Assembly: GCF_900104175.1 (NCBI RefSeq)
Contig: NZ_FNIX01000010.1
Span: 124,001 to 188,000 of the forward strand
Origin: Lentzea jiangxiensis
Lineage (GTDB): Bacteria; Actinomycetota; Actinomycetes; Mycobacteriales; Pseudonocardiaceae
Direction of reading: 5' to 3'
DNA: 64,000 nt
This document shows positions 35,999-43,603 of the stretch, piece after piece; positions within the stretch are counted from its first letter, which is position 1, and each line of letters starts with the position of its first letter. Under the pieces are notes generated by a model, which saw only the letters and a program-made list of their open reading frames with translations, was not told the DNA's origin and did no database searches. Both the position numbers and the translations under genes were made by a program.

Positions 35999-37332
35999 AA
36001 GTAGCCCTGCCCGCGGTCGGAGTAGCTGACGACCAGGTGCTTGACGCGGCGGTACTCGGCGAGCGCGGCGGTGGTCGCCGGGTACGGGTGGTAGTTGTTG
36101 ACCCACACCCGCTCGGCGCGCAGGTCCTGGCCCACGGTGTGCGCCAACGCGATGTCACGGCACCAGATGCCGGCGCCGAGCTGGGCGGCGGCCTCGTTGG
36201 CGATCTTCAGGGCGTCGTCGCGGTCGTCGAACCTCGTCACGGACACGACGGGGCCGAGCACGTCGTCGGTGAACACGGACGAGCGGTGGTCGCCCTCGAA
36301 GATCGTCGGCTGGACGTAGTGGCCGTCGGCCTCGCCGCCGGTCACCAGGCGGGCGCCCTCGGCCTTGCCGCGCTCGACGTACGCGAGAACCCGATCGCGC
36401 TGCGCGAGGCTCACGACGGCACCGACCATGGTGTCCGTGTCGAGCGGGTCTCCCAGCTCCAGCGCCTGCGTGCGCTCGGTCGCGAGGTGCAGGAACTCCT
36501 CGTAGACGGCGGTCTGGAGCAACGCGCGCGACGGGGCCGTGGCGATCTCGCCCTGGTTGGCCGCGAACATCGCGAAGCCGTCGAGGGCCTTGTCGAGGAA
36601 GCCGTCGCGGCGCGCGGTCACGTCGGAGAAGAAGATGTTCGGGCAGCGGCCGGACGTCGCGGGGTGGTCGTCCGAGCCGGTGACGACGTTGACGACGCCG
36701 GGCGGCAGCAGGTCGGCGATCACGTCGACCAGGACGTGGACGGACGCCGGCGTCTGCAGGGCGGGCTCCAGGACGACGGCGTTGCCGGCGGCCAGGGCGG
36801 GTGCGAGCACGCGGCAGGCGTTCAGCAGCGGGAACGTCCAGGAGACGCGCTCGTGGACGACTCCGAGCGGCTGGAACGAGCGGTAGTCGCAGGTGTCGCG
36901 GCCGAGCTGCTCGACCTCGCCGACCTCGGCGCGGACGACGGCGGCGTACTGGCGGAAGAGCTCGATCAGCATCGGCACGTCGGCGACCAGGGCCTCGCGC
37001 ACGGGCTTGCCGTTGTCCCATGTCTCGGCGACGGCGAGCTCGGTCGCGTGCTCCTCGATGCGGTCCGCGACCTCGCCCAGCACGGTGGCGCGCTCTCGCG
37101 CCGTGGTGTTCCCCCACGCCTGGGCGGCACCGCTGGCGGCGTGCAGCGCGCGGGCCCGGTCCGCATCGGTGCCGCGTGCGACCTCGGTGAACACCTCGCC
37201 GGTCACGGGCGTGACGTTCTCGACGTACTCACCGGTCACGGGCGCCACGTGGTCGCCGCCGATGAAGTGGTCGTACCTCGGCCGGTACGCGACCACGCTG
37301 CCGGGCTGCCCCGGTGCCGCGTACTGCGTCAT
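35995..37332 (-). CDS. Aldehyde dehydrogenase homologue lacking catalytic residues
   Basis: 445 residues, related to AldB/ExaC acetaldehyde dehydrogenases (normally about 500). Framework is well kept: DNGKPVREA, FQPLGVV, LAPALAAGNAVVL, LLPPGVVNVV, PNIFF, DALKIANEA. The active site is not: the catalytic Asn in WNFP is Thr166 (SWTFP), the NAD-binding Lys in KPAEQTP is Glu189 (EPALQTP), the segment with the general-base Glu (ELGGK) is absent through a loss of roughly 45 residues near 225-240, and the nucleophilic Cys in NQGExCT is Ala264 (NQGEIATAP). The reading frame has no stop. A non-catalytic role is likely. ATG 37332 follows AGGAG. Confidence 0.9.
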   Translation of the reverse strand: MTQYAAPGQPGSVVAYRPRYDHFIGGDHVAPVTGEYVENVTPVTGEVFTEVARGTDADRARALHAASGAAQAWGNTTARERATVLGEVADRIEEHATELAVAETWDNGKPVREALVADVPMLIELFRQYAAVVRAEVGEVEQLGRDTCDYRSFQPLGVVHERVSWTFPLLNACRVLAPALAAGNAVVLEPALQTPASVHVLVDVIADLLPPGVVNVVTGSDDHPATSGRCPNIFFSDVTARRDGFLDKALDGFAMFAANQGEIATAPSRALLQTAVYEEFLHLATERTQALELGDPLDTDTMVGAVVSLAQRDRVLAYVERGKAEGARLVTGGEADGHYVQPTIFEGDHRSSVFTDDVLGPVVSVTRFDDRDDALKIANEAAAQLGAGIWCRDIALAHTVGQDLRAERVWVNNYHPYPATTAALAEYRRVKHLVVSYSDRGQGYF

Positions 37333-37415
37333 TCTCAGCTCCTGCCGGAAGATGGCCCACTGCGGGACTGTGGTGGGGAAAATGAGAAAGTAGGCAGCAG
37401 AACGTTGCATGCTCG

Positions 37416-38885
37416 TTGCAAGCCGTGGATGGATCAGTGGCCCACGAACCTGGGCAACACGCACTGTTGCTGAGTCGCGTCAGAGATGCCGTGCTGAGTG
37501 GTACTCGCACGGTCGATTTGCCACGCTCAGTGATTTCCGCGTCGTGGCAGCGGTCACTCGCCGCGAACGTCGATCCCGACCTGCACACCGCGCCGACCGT
37601 GTTCGCCGCGGACGAGCTTCCCGGCTTGCGCGAACGCCACCCGCTGCACCCGACGCTGCCGCTGCTGCGTGAGACGCTGCTGGGTTTCGCCGAGGAAGCC
37701 AAGCACATCATGATCGTCGCGGACGCGCAGGGCCACATCCTGTGGTGCGAGGGCTCGAAGGACACCCGCGGCAGCGCCGAGGACGTCGGCCTGGCGGCGG
37801 GAACCCTCTGGTCGGAGGGCGCGGCGGGGACGAACGGCATGGGCACCGCGCTCGCGGTGAACTCGACCGTCACGGTCCACTCGGCCGAGCACCTGGTGCG
37901 GACCTACCACCACTGGACGTGCGCGGCGAGCCCCATCCGCGATCCCGACACGGGGACCACGATCGGCGTCGTCGACCTGAGCGGCCCGATCGAGACGGTG
38001 CACCCTTCGATGGTGGCGCTGGTGTCGGCGTCGGCCCGGCTCGCGGAGTCGGAGATGCTCGCGCGGATGCACGCGCAGGACGAGGAGCTGCGGTCGCGCA
38101 ACATGCGGCACCTGATCGCGCTGCGCGGTGAACCGGGCGCGCTGCTCAGCCCCACCGGGCGGGTCGTCGCGGTCGAGCCGTACGGGCTGCTGCCGCCGCG
38201 CGTCGACGTCTCCGCGGACAGGGTGCGGCTGCCCGACGGCCGCGAGGCGGTCCTCGAACCGCTCGCCCGGGGCTACCTGCTGCGCATCCCCCGTCAGCGC
38301 CACGTCCGGCGCAGCGTGCTGTCGCTGTCGTTCCTGCTGCCGGAACCGAAGGTCGTGCTGGACGGCCGCGAGGTGCCGATCTCGTTGCGGCACGCCGAGA
38401 TCCTGTGCGCGCTGACGTTGCACGGCAGGCTGTCCGCCGACCAGCTCGCGTTGCGCCTGTACGGCGAGCGCGGCAACCCCACGACCGTGCGCGCCGAGCT
38501 GCACCGGCTGCGCGCCCAGCTGGGCACCGACGTGCTCGCGACCAGGCCGTACCGGCTCACCGCCGACGTCGAGACCGACTTCCTGGCGGTGCGGGCCGCG
38601 CTGACGGACGGCGACGTGCCGCTGGCCGCGAGCAGGTACCGCGGGTCGCTGCTGCGCCGCTCGGAGGCGCCCGTCGTGCTGGCCGAGCGGGACGACCTCG
38701 CGACCGGCGTGCGCACGGCGGTCCTGGCGCGTGGCGACGCGAACGCGTTGTGGACGTTCACCCAGACCGACTCGGGAGAGCACGACGTCGAGGCGTTGGA
38801 ACAGCTGGTCAGGCTGTTGCCGCCGGACGACGTGCGGCTCGCCATCGCCACCGCCCGGCTGAGGAGACTCGGTCAGGACGATTGA
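37416..38885 (+). CDS. GAF domain transcriptional regulator with C-terminal winged helix
   Basis: 489 residues from TTG 37416 (GTGs at 37425 and 37437 are also possible). An N-terminal GAF sensor (HIMIVADAQGHILWCEGSKDTRGSAEDVGLAAGTLWSEGAAGTNGMGTALAVN) is followed by DDLSGP-like VVDLSGPIETVHP and a C-terminal winged helix with BTAD-like tail (RHAEILCALTLHGRLSADQLALRLYG ... RYRGSLLRRSEAPVV). Regulators of this form usually control an adjacent acetaldehyde or alcohol dehydrogenase. Here the divergent neighbour is the inactive-looking aldehyde dehydrogenase. GTTGCA occurs twice just upstream. Confidence 0.87.
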   Translation: MQAVDGSVAHEPGQHALLLSRVRDAVLSGTRTVDLPRSVISASWQRSLAANVDPDLHTAPTVFAADELPGLRERHPLHPTLPLLRETLLGFAEEAKHIMIVADAQGHILWCEGSKDTRGSAEDVGLAAGTLWSEGAAGTNGMGTALAVNSTVTVHSAEHLVRTYHHWTCAASPIRDPDTGTTIGVVDLSGPIETVHPSMVALVSASARLAESEMLARMHAQDEELRSRNMRHLIALRGEPGALLSPTGRVVAVEPYGLLPPRVDVSADRVRLPDGREAVLEPLARGYLLRIPRQRHVRRSVLSLSFLLPEPKVVLDGREVPISLRHAEILCALTLHGRLSADQLALRLYGERGNPTTVRAELHRLRAQLGTDVLATRPYRLTADVETDFLAVRAALTDGDVPLAASRYRGSLLRRSEAPVVLAERDDLATGVRTAVLARGDANALWTFTQTDSGEHDVEALEQLVRLLPPDDVRLAIATARLRRLGQDD

Positions 38886-38929
38886 CAAGACTCTCGAAAA
38901 CCAAATATCTTCCTCGCTAAGATATTTGG
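38882..38929 (+). promoter_or_regulatory. Promoter with large palindrome upstream of FAD monooxygenase
   Basis: TTGACA (38882-38887) and TATCTT (38906-38911) are separated by 18 bases. The -10 lies in the left arm of CCAAATATCTT-N7-AAGATATTTGG (38901-38929), a perfect 11-base inverted repeat. It resembles a MarR or TetR operator. No such regulator is nearby. Confidence 0.65.
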
Positions 38930-38943
38930 CGAGGGGGATTCTC

Positions 38944-40218
38944 ATGCGCGTAGTGATCATCGGAGCGGGGACCGGTGGCCTGTGCCTGGCGCACGGGTTG
39001 AAGAAGGCCGGCGTGGACGTCGCGGTGTTCGAACGCGACCGCACACCGCGCAGCATGCTGATCGGCTACCGGGTCGGGATAAGCCCCGACGGCAGCAAGG
39101 CGTTGCACAGCTGCCTGCCGCCGGAGGTGTTCGCCGAGTTCGTCCGCACCACGGCCCGGCCGCCGAAGCACATCGTCATGCGGACCGAGAAGTACGGGGA
39201 ACTGCTGACCGGCGACATCGCCACGGACGCCGACGACAGCCGCAGCGAGAAGTCCGTGAGCCGGATCGCGATGCGCACGGCACTGCTGGGCGGTTTGGAC
39301 GACGTCGTGCGGTTCGACAAGACGTTCCGGCACTACAGCCGGAACGACGACGGCACCGTCACCGCCTACTTCGACGACGGCACCTCCGCGACCGGCGACG
39401 TCCTGGTCGGTGCGGACGGCGCGCAGTCGAAGGTGCGCAGGCTGCGCCTGCCGGATGCCGCAGTGGTCGACACCGGCATCACGTCGATCGCGGGCAAGCT
39501 GCCGCTGACCGAGGAGAACGCGAAGCTGCTGCCACCGCTGGCCGACGGCGGGATCACGCTGGTGTTCGGGCCGCGCGGCGAGTTCGTGATCATCCACGTG
39601 ATGCGCTTCGACGGCACCGGCGTCGAGGACGACTACATCATGTGGGGCTACGCGGCGGCGCACGAGAGGTTCCCGGACATGAAGGGCATGGGCCAGGCCG
39701 AGCTCAAGCAGGTCGTGCTGGCCCTGACGCCGAGGTTCCACCCGGACCTGCGCAGGCTGTTCGCGCTGGCGACGCCCGAGACCGTGTTTCAGATCAAGGT
39801 CCGCACGTCCGAGCGGCTGCGGCCGTGGGAGCCGAGCAACGTCACGATGATCGGCGACGCGGTGCACCTCATGACCCCCGGCCGCGGCATCGGCGCGAAC
39901 ACGGCGCTGCGGGACGCGGAACTGTTGTCCCGCAAGCTCGTCGAGGCCCACCGCGGCAAGGACGTGGTGCAGGCGATCGGCGAGTACGAACGCGAGATGG
40001 TCGAGTACGGGTTCCAGGCCGTCGAGGCGTCGCGCGAGATGATGGACGGCACCAGCCTGGCCCACAAGCCCGTGATCGGACGGGTCGTGGCGGCGTTCTC
40101 GCGGACGTTCCTGCGGGTGACCAACGCCGTTCCGCCGCTCAAGCGGAGGATGATGGCCGGGGACGCGGCCGTGCGTGATCACGTAAGTTCTGACCATGAG
40201 GTTGTTCGCGCCGGGTGA
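38944..40218 (+). CDS. FAD-dependent monooxygenase (PHBH-like)
   Basis: 424 residues. FAD motif VVIIGAGTGGLCLAHGLKKAGV at the N terminus, DG motif VLVGADGAQSKVRRL, and the GD motif NVTMIGDAVHLMTPGRGIGANTALRDAELLSRKL. It should hydroxylate or epoxidise an aromatic or similar compound with NAD(P)H; substrate unknown. A GAGGGGG ribosome site lies about six bases upstream. The palindrome at the promoter implies repression lifted by a small molecule. Confidence 0.9.
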   Translation: MRVVIIGAGTGGLCLAHGLKKAGVDVAVFERDRTPRSMLIGYRVGISPDGSKALHSCLPPEVFAEFVRTTARPPKHIVMRTEKYGELLTGDIATDADDSRSEKSVSRIAMRTALLGGLDDVVRFDKTFRHYSRNDDGTVTAYFDDGTSATGDVLVGADGAQSKVRRLRLPDAAVVDTGITSIAGKLPLTEENAKLLPPLADGGITLVFGPRGEFVIIHVMRFDGTGVEDDYIMWGYAAAHERFPDMKGMGQAELKQVVLALTPRFHPDLRRLFALATPETVFQIKVRTSERLRPWEPSNVTMIGDAVHLMTPGRGIGANTALRDAELLSRKLVEAHRGKDVVQAIGEYEREMVEYGFQAVEASREMMDGTSLAHKPVIGRVVAAFSRTFLRVTNAVPPLKRRMMAGDAAVRDHVSSDHEVVRAG

Positions 40219-40753
40219 GGTCGTGGTGCGGCGCGAGGTGCTGCACGGCAAGGTCTGGTCGGAGATGCCGACCAGGGTCGTCGTCGACGAGCCGGGGCTG
40301 TTCGCCGTGTTCGTGGAACCGGGCACGAAGCTCACCTACCCGAGCCACCACCACCCGCACCCGTGGGACAAGCCGGACCGCGGCTTCTGGCGCGGTCACG
40401 GCAAGCTCATGCTGCACCGCCCGCAGGACGCCTACTCCGTCGACCTGTTCTGGAAGGGCGCGGACCGGGTCTTCGGCAACTACTACCTGAACCTGCAGGC
40501 GCCGTACCGCCGCGTCGAGGACGGCTTCGAGACGCTCGACCACGCCCTCGACTACACCGTCGCCCCGGACGGCACCTGGCAGCAGCGCGACCTCGACGAG
40601 TTCGAGGAGCAGGTCGCGTCGGGCAAGTACTCCGCGCAGGAGGCCGAGGAGATCCGGGCCGAGGCCGTGAAGATCGAGAAGATGCTGGTGTCCGGTGAAG
40701 TCTGGTGGGACCCGGCCTGGGCGGACTGGCGACCGGAAGCGGTGTGGCGGTGA
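40196..40753 (+). CDS. DUF402 domain protein (FomD-like)
   Basis: 185 residues: VVVRREVLHGKVWSEMPTRVVVDEPG, then YPSHHHPHPWDKP, DLFWKGADRVFGNYYLNLQAPYRR and DYTVAPDGTWQQRDLDEFEEQVASGKYS, the DUF402 core. Characterised relatives (FomD) hydrolyse cytidylyl or nucleoside diphosphate intermediates with metal ions. TAAGTT lies exactly six bases before ATG 40196 inside the end of the preceding gene. It overlaps the next gene by four bases. Confidence 0.88.
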   Translation: MRLFAPGEVVVRREVLHGKVWSEMPTRVVVDEPGLFAVFVEPGTKLTYPSHHHPHPWDKPDRGFWRGHGKLMLHRPQDAYSVDLFWKGADRVFGNYYLNLQAPYRRVEDGFETLDHALDYTVAPDGTWQQRDLDEFEEQVASGKYSAQEAEEIRAEAVKIEKMLVSGEVWWDPAWADWRPEAVWR

Positions 40754-41337
40754 AGGTCCGGCCGCTGACCTTCGACACGCTCGTCGCCGAGATCGCCGGC
40801 CGGGTGTCGGAGCTCGACGGACGGGTGCGCGTCCTGGTCGACGGCGCGCCCGCCGCCGCACCGGGCGCGCTCGCGGACGCCGTCGTCGAACCCCTGCGCG
40901 CCCTGGGCCGTGCGGTGCGACGGGTGTCCCTGGAGGACTTCCTGCGACCGGCGTCGGTGCGGCTGGAGCACGGCCGCACCGACTCGTACTCGTACCGGCA
41001 CGACTGGTTCGACTACCAGGGCCTGCAACGCGAGGTGCTCGACCCGGCGGTGGACGGCAGGGTGCTGCCGTCGCTGTGGAACGCCGCCACCGACCGGGCG
41101 AGCCGCGCCGAGTACGTCGACCTGCCGGAGAACGGCGTCGTGCTCGTCGACGGCACCCTGATGCTCGACCGGTGGCTGCCGGCCGAGCTGACCGTGCACC
41201 TGTGGCTCTCCCCCGGCGCGTTGAAGCGCAAGACGGCCGAGGAGTGGACGCTGCCCGCGTTCGACGACTACGAGCCGGTCGCGGACCTCTTCGTGCGCTA
41301 CGACCACCCCGGACGGCCCGGTCTCGTCGAGTCGTGA
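40750..41337 (+). CDS. Uridine kinase-like protein without a P-loop
   Basis: 195 residues, starting at GTG 40750 in a GTGA overlap with the DUF402 gene. The fold resembles actinobacterial uridine-kinase-like proteins (RVRVLVDGAP, LEDFLRPASVRLEHGRTDSYSYRHDWFDY, VVLVDGTLML, VHLWLSPGALKRKT). Where a kinase has GxxxxGK(S/T), this protein has DGAPAAAPGALAD, with no lysine, so ATP binding in the usual way is doubtful. Similar sequences in Streptomyces also appear to lack the P-loop, as far as I recall. Role unknown. Confidence 0.8.
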   Translation: MKVRPLTFDTLVAEIAGRVSELDGRVRVLVDGAPAAAPGALADAVVEPLRALGRAVRRVSLEDFLRPASVRLEHGRTDSYSYRHDWFDYQGLQREVLDPAVDGRVLPSLWNAATDRASRAEYVDLPENGVVLVDGTLMLDRWLPAELTVHLWLSPGALKRKTAEEWTLPAFDDYEPVADLFVRYDHPGRPGLVES

Positions 41338-41382
41338 ACCACTCCCGCCCCCGCGGACATAACGGGGCAGAGAGGAGGGTCC

Positions 41383-41928
41383 GTGACCGACGAAGAACTG
41401 TGGGGACAGGTCCGGGCCGGTGCGAGCGAGGCGTTCGGGCAGCTGTTCGAACGCCACGCCCAGGCCGTGTTCGCCTACTGCCTGCGCCGCACCGGCACGT
41501 GGGCGGTCGCCGAGGACCTGGTGTCCGTGGTGTTCCTGGAGACGTGGCGCAAACGCGCGTCAGTGGTGGTCGAGGGGTCCCTGCTGCCGTGGCTGTACAC
41601 CGTCGCACTGGGCGTCACCCGCAACCACCAACGCGCCCGCACGCGGTACAAGGCCGCTCTGGGCAAGGTTCCGCCGCAGCACGCGGACGACGACCACGCC
41701 GATGACGTCGCACGGCGGGTGGACGCCGAGGCGAGGACGCGGGCGGTGATCGCGGAACTGGAGAAGCTGCCCGCCGGGGACCGGGAGGTGCTGGAGATGT
41801 CCGCGTGGTCGGACCTGAGCCAGGCGCAGATCGCCCGGGTGCTCGGCATCCCGGTCGGCACGGTGAAGTCCCGGCTCGCTCGCGCGCAGCGCACCGTGCG
41901 CGGCGCACTGGTGAAGGAGGCGCTGTGA
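41383..41928 (+). CDS. ECF-type RNA polymerase sigma factor
   Basis: 181 residues. Sigma-2 region (EAFGQLFERHAQAVFAYCLRRTGTWAVAEDLVSVVFLETWRK) and sigma-4 region (LEKLPAGDREVLEMSAWSDLSQAQIARVLGIPVGTVKSRLARAQRTVRGAL) with an acidic His/Asp linker between. AGGAGG lies four bases before GTG 41383. Its stop overlaps the next gene (GTGA), which encodes a membrane protein and presumably the cognate anti-sigma factor. Confidence 0.94.
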   Translation: MTDEELWGQVRAGASEAFGQLFERHAQAVFAYCLRRTGTWAVAEDLVSVVFLETWRKRASVVVEGSLLPWLYTVALGVTRNHQRARTRYKAALGKVPPQHADDDHADDVARRVDAEARTRAVIAELEKLPAGDREVLEMSAWSDLSQAQIARVLGIPVGTVKSRLARAQRTVRGALVKEAL

Positions 41929-42650
41929 ACATCACGCCGGACATCCCGCACCTGGACCCGATTCGGCTCCAGGTGCGCAAGCACGCGCTGCTGAACGAGG
42001 TCAGCGCGAAGCCGTCCCGCCGGTGGTGGCGCTTCGCAGTGCCCTCGACGGCTCTCGTGGCCGCCGTCGCCGTGACGCTGGTGCTGTGGACGCCGACGAA
42101 CCAGGACGCCTCCGCGTCGTGGACCGCCGAACCGAGGGCGCCCGTCGACCTGGCGCCCATGATCGCGGCGTGTGGGAAGACGCTCGACCAGATGGACGCG
42201 GAGCGCGGACTGGAGGGGCGTCCGGTCTGGCCGGCCCCGCGTGAGGTGGCGGTCACCGACCAGCGCGGCGACATGACGATGGTGGTGTTCACCGGTCCGC
42301 AGTCCGAGGCGCTGTGCTGGGGAACACCGAAGGACGTCGGAATGAGTGCCCACGGCAGCGTTGAGGAACGCGAGCCGCTCGGCGACCGCCTGTTCGCCGA
42401 CCTCGCCCCGCGAATCGGCATGACGGAGGTGAGCGGCGGCACCAGCACGACCATTCTGACCGGCCGGGTGAGCCCGAAGGTCGACAAGGCGGTCATCGTC
42501 ACCGAGGACGCGCTGGAGGTGACCGCGAGCCTCGGCAACGGCTGGATCGTCACGTGGTGGCCGAGCCGGGGCAAGCCGAAGGAGGTCAGGCTCTACGACG
42601 GAGCAGGCGTCCTGCTGGAGACCGCCCCCGTTCCCGTCAGGTCCAGGTAG
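41925..42650 (+). CDS. Membrane protein, candidate anti-sigma factor
   Basis: 241 residues: a short cytoplasmic N terminus (NITPDIPHLDPIRLQVRKHALL), one membrane helix at about 36-55 (FAVPSTALVAAVAVTLVLW) and a large outer domain with two cysteines (AACGK, LCWGT). The topology and GTGA overlap with the sigma gene suggest an anti-sigma role, but the zinc-binding HxxxCxxC motif is absent. AAGGAGG precedes the GTG. Start chosen because of the overlap. Confidence 0.8.
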   Translation: MNITPDIPHLDPIRLQVRKHALLNEVSAKPSRRWWRFAVPSTALVAAVAVTLVLWTPTNQDASASWTAEPRAPVDLAPMIAACGKTLDQMDAERGLEGRPVWPAPREVAVTDQRGDMTMVVFTGPQSEALCWGTPKDVGMSAHGSVEEREPLGDRLFADLAPRIGMTEVSGGTSTTILTGRVSPKVDKAVIVTEDALEVTASLGNGWIVTWWPSRGKPKEVRLYDGAGVLLETAPVPVRSR

Positions 42651-42660
42651 TCTGCAAGGC

Positions 42661-42945
42661 ATGTGGCGGCCGGAGACCAAGCAGCGGGCAGTGCTCGCGC
42701 TCGCGGTCTTCCTGCCCGCCCTCTACGCCTTCACGCTGTTCTCATCGCCCACCGAGGTCGTCGCGGCCGTGACCGCGCTCGCCCTCGTGTTGATCGTGGT
42801 CGTCGCGCTGGTGCCGCTCTCGGTGGCACCGGCGCGGTCGCTCTCGATCCGCGAACGAGCCCAGCGCACGGCACAGTTGCGCCTGCGAAACCCCGACGCC
42901 GCAGGCAGGGCCCGTCCCCGAGCACCGGGATGCCGGACGTTCTGA
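42661..42945 (+). CDS. DUF6412-like small membrane protein
   Basis: 94 residues with two hydrophobic helices (VLALAVFLPALYAFTLF and VVAAVTALALVLIVVVALVPL) and a basic tail. Such proteins often precede a short YidC in actinomycetes, as here. TAGTCT (42648-42653) lies seven bases before the ATG. No function is known. Confidence 0.75.
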   Translation: MWRPETKQRAVLALAVFLPALYAFTLFSSPTEVVAAVTALALVLIVVVALVPLSVAPARSLSIRERAQRTAQLRLRNPDAAGRARPRAPGCRTF

Positions 42946-42985
42946 CACGTCCGCACGTCCCGACTCAAGACGGAGGAACAACCCC

Positions 42986-43603
42986 TTGTTCGCTGACCTG
43001 GGCGCTGCCCTGGCGAGCTTCGGCACGCCCGCGCTCGCCATCGTCCTGTTCACCATCGTCGTGCGGCTCGCGCTGCACCCCCTCTACCGCGCGGCCGTGC
43101 GCGGCGAGAAGGCCAAGGCCGAGCTCGCACCCGAGATCCAGAAGTTGCAGAAGAAGTACGGCAAGGACCTGGTGCGGTTCTCGGAGGAGTCGCAGAAGGT
43201 CTACAAGCGCAACGGCGTCTCGATGTTCGCGGGCATGCTGCCGATGCTCGCGACCGTCCCGTTCTTCATGGTCGTCTACCAGGTGGTCACGACTCCGAAC
43301 CCGTTGCTGGACGGGACGATTTTCGGGGTGTCGCTGAGTGCTCACTTCATGAGCAGCTTCGCGTGGGTGTTCTTCGTGCTGTTCGGGCTGCTCGCCGTCG
43401 TCGCCTACCTGACCGTGAAGTGGCAGCAGTCGCGGATGACCGCACCGCCCCAGCCGGGGTTCATGACGGGACTGGTGAAGGTGCTGCCGTTCGGGACGAT
43501 CCTGGTGGCGGCCTACCTGCCGCTGGCCGCCGGGCTGTACCTGCTCACCACGACGACGTGGACGATCGCGGAACGGGCGCTGCTCTACCGCATCCTGAGC
43601 TGA
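42986..43603 (+). CDS. yidC: YidC/Oxa1 family membrane insertase (short paralogue)
   Basis: 205 residues. The conserved YidC core has FTIVVRLALHPLYR with the positively charged groove Arg, a cytoplasmic coiled hairpin (KAKAELAPEIQKLQKKYGKDLVRF) and MLPMLATVPFFMVVYQVV, followed by three more helices. It inserts membrane proteins with or without SecYEG. Much shorter than the main actinobacterial YidC next to rpmH, so a second copy. TTG 42986 is preceded by GGAGG. The 3' end overlaps the convergent PucR gene. Confidence 0.92.
   Translation: MFADLGAALASFGTPALAIVLFTIVVRLALHPLYRAAVRGEKAKAELAPEIQKLQKKYGKDLVRFSEESQKVYKRNGVSMFAGMLPMLATVPFFMVVYQVVTTPNPLLDGTIFGVSLSAHFMSSFAWVFFVLFGLLAVVAYLTVKWQQSRMTAPPQPGFMTGLVKVLPFGTILVAAYLPLAAGLYLLTTTTWTIAERALLYRILS

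Noticed and set aside
33316-37473. A 1385-residue plus-strand ORF spanning three genes
   Set aside because: It crosses the CYTH-CHAD gene, the hairpin, GH20 and the antisense aldehyde dehydrogenase; low-complexity Arg/Pro-rich translation.
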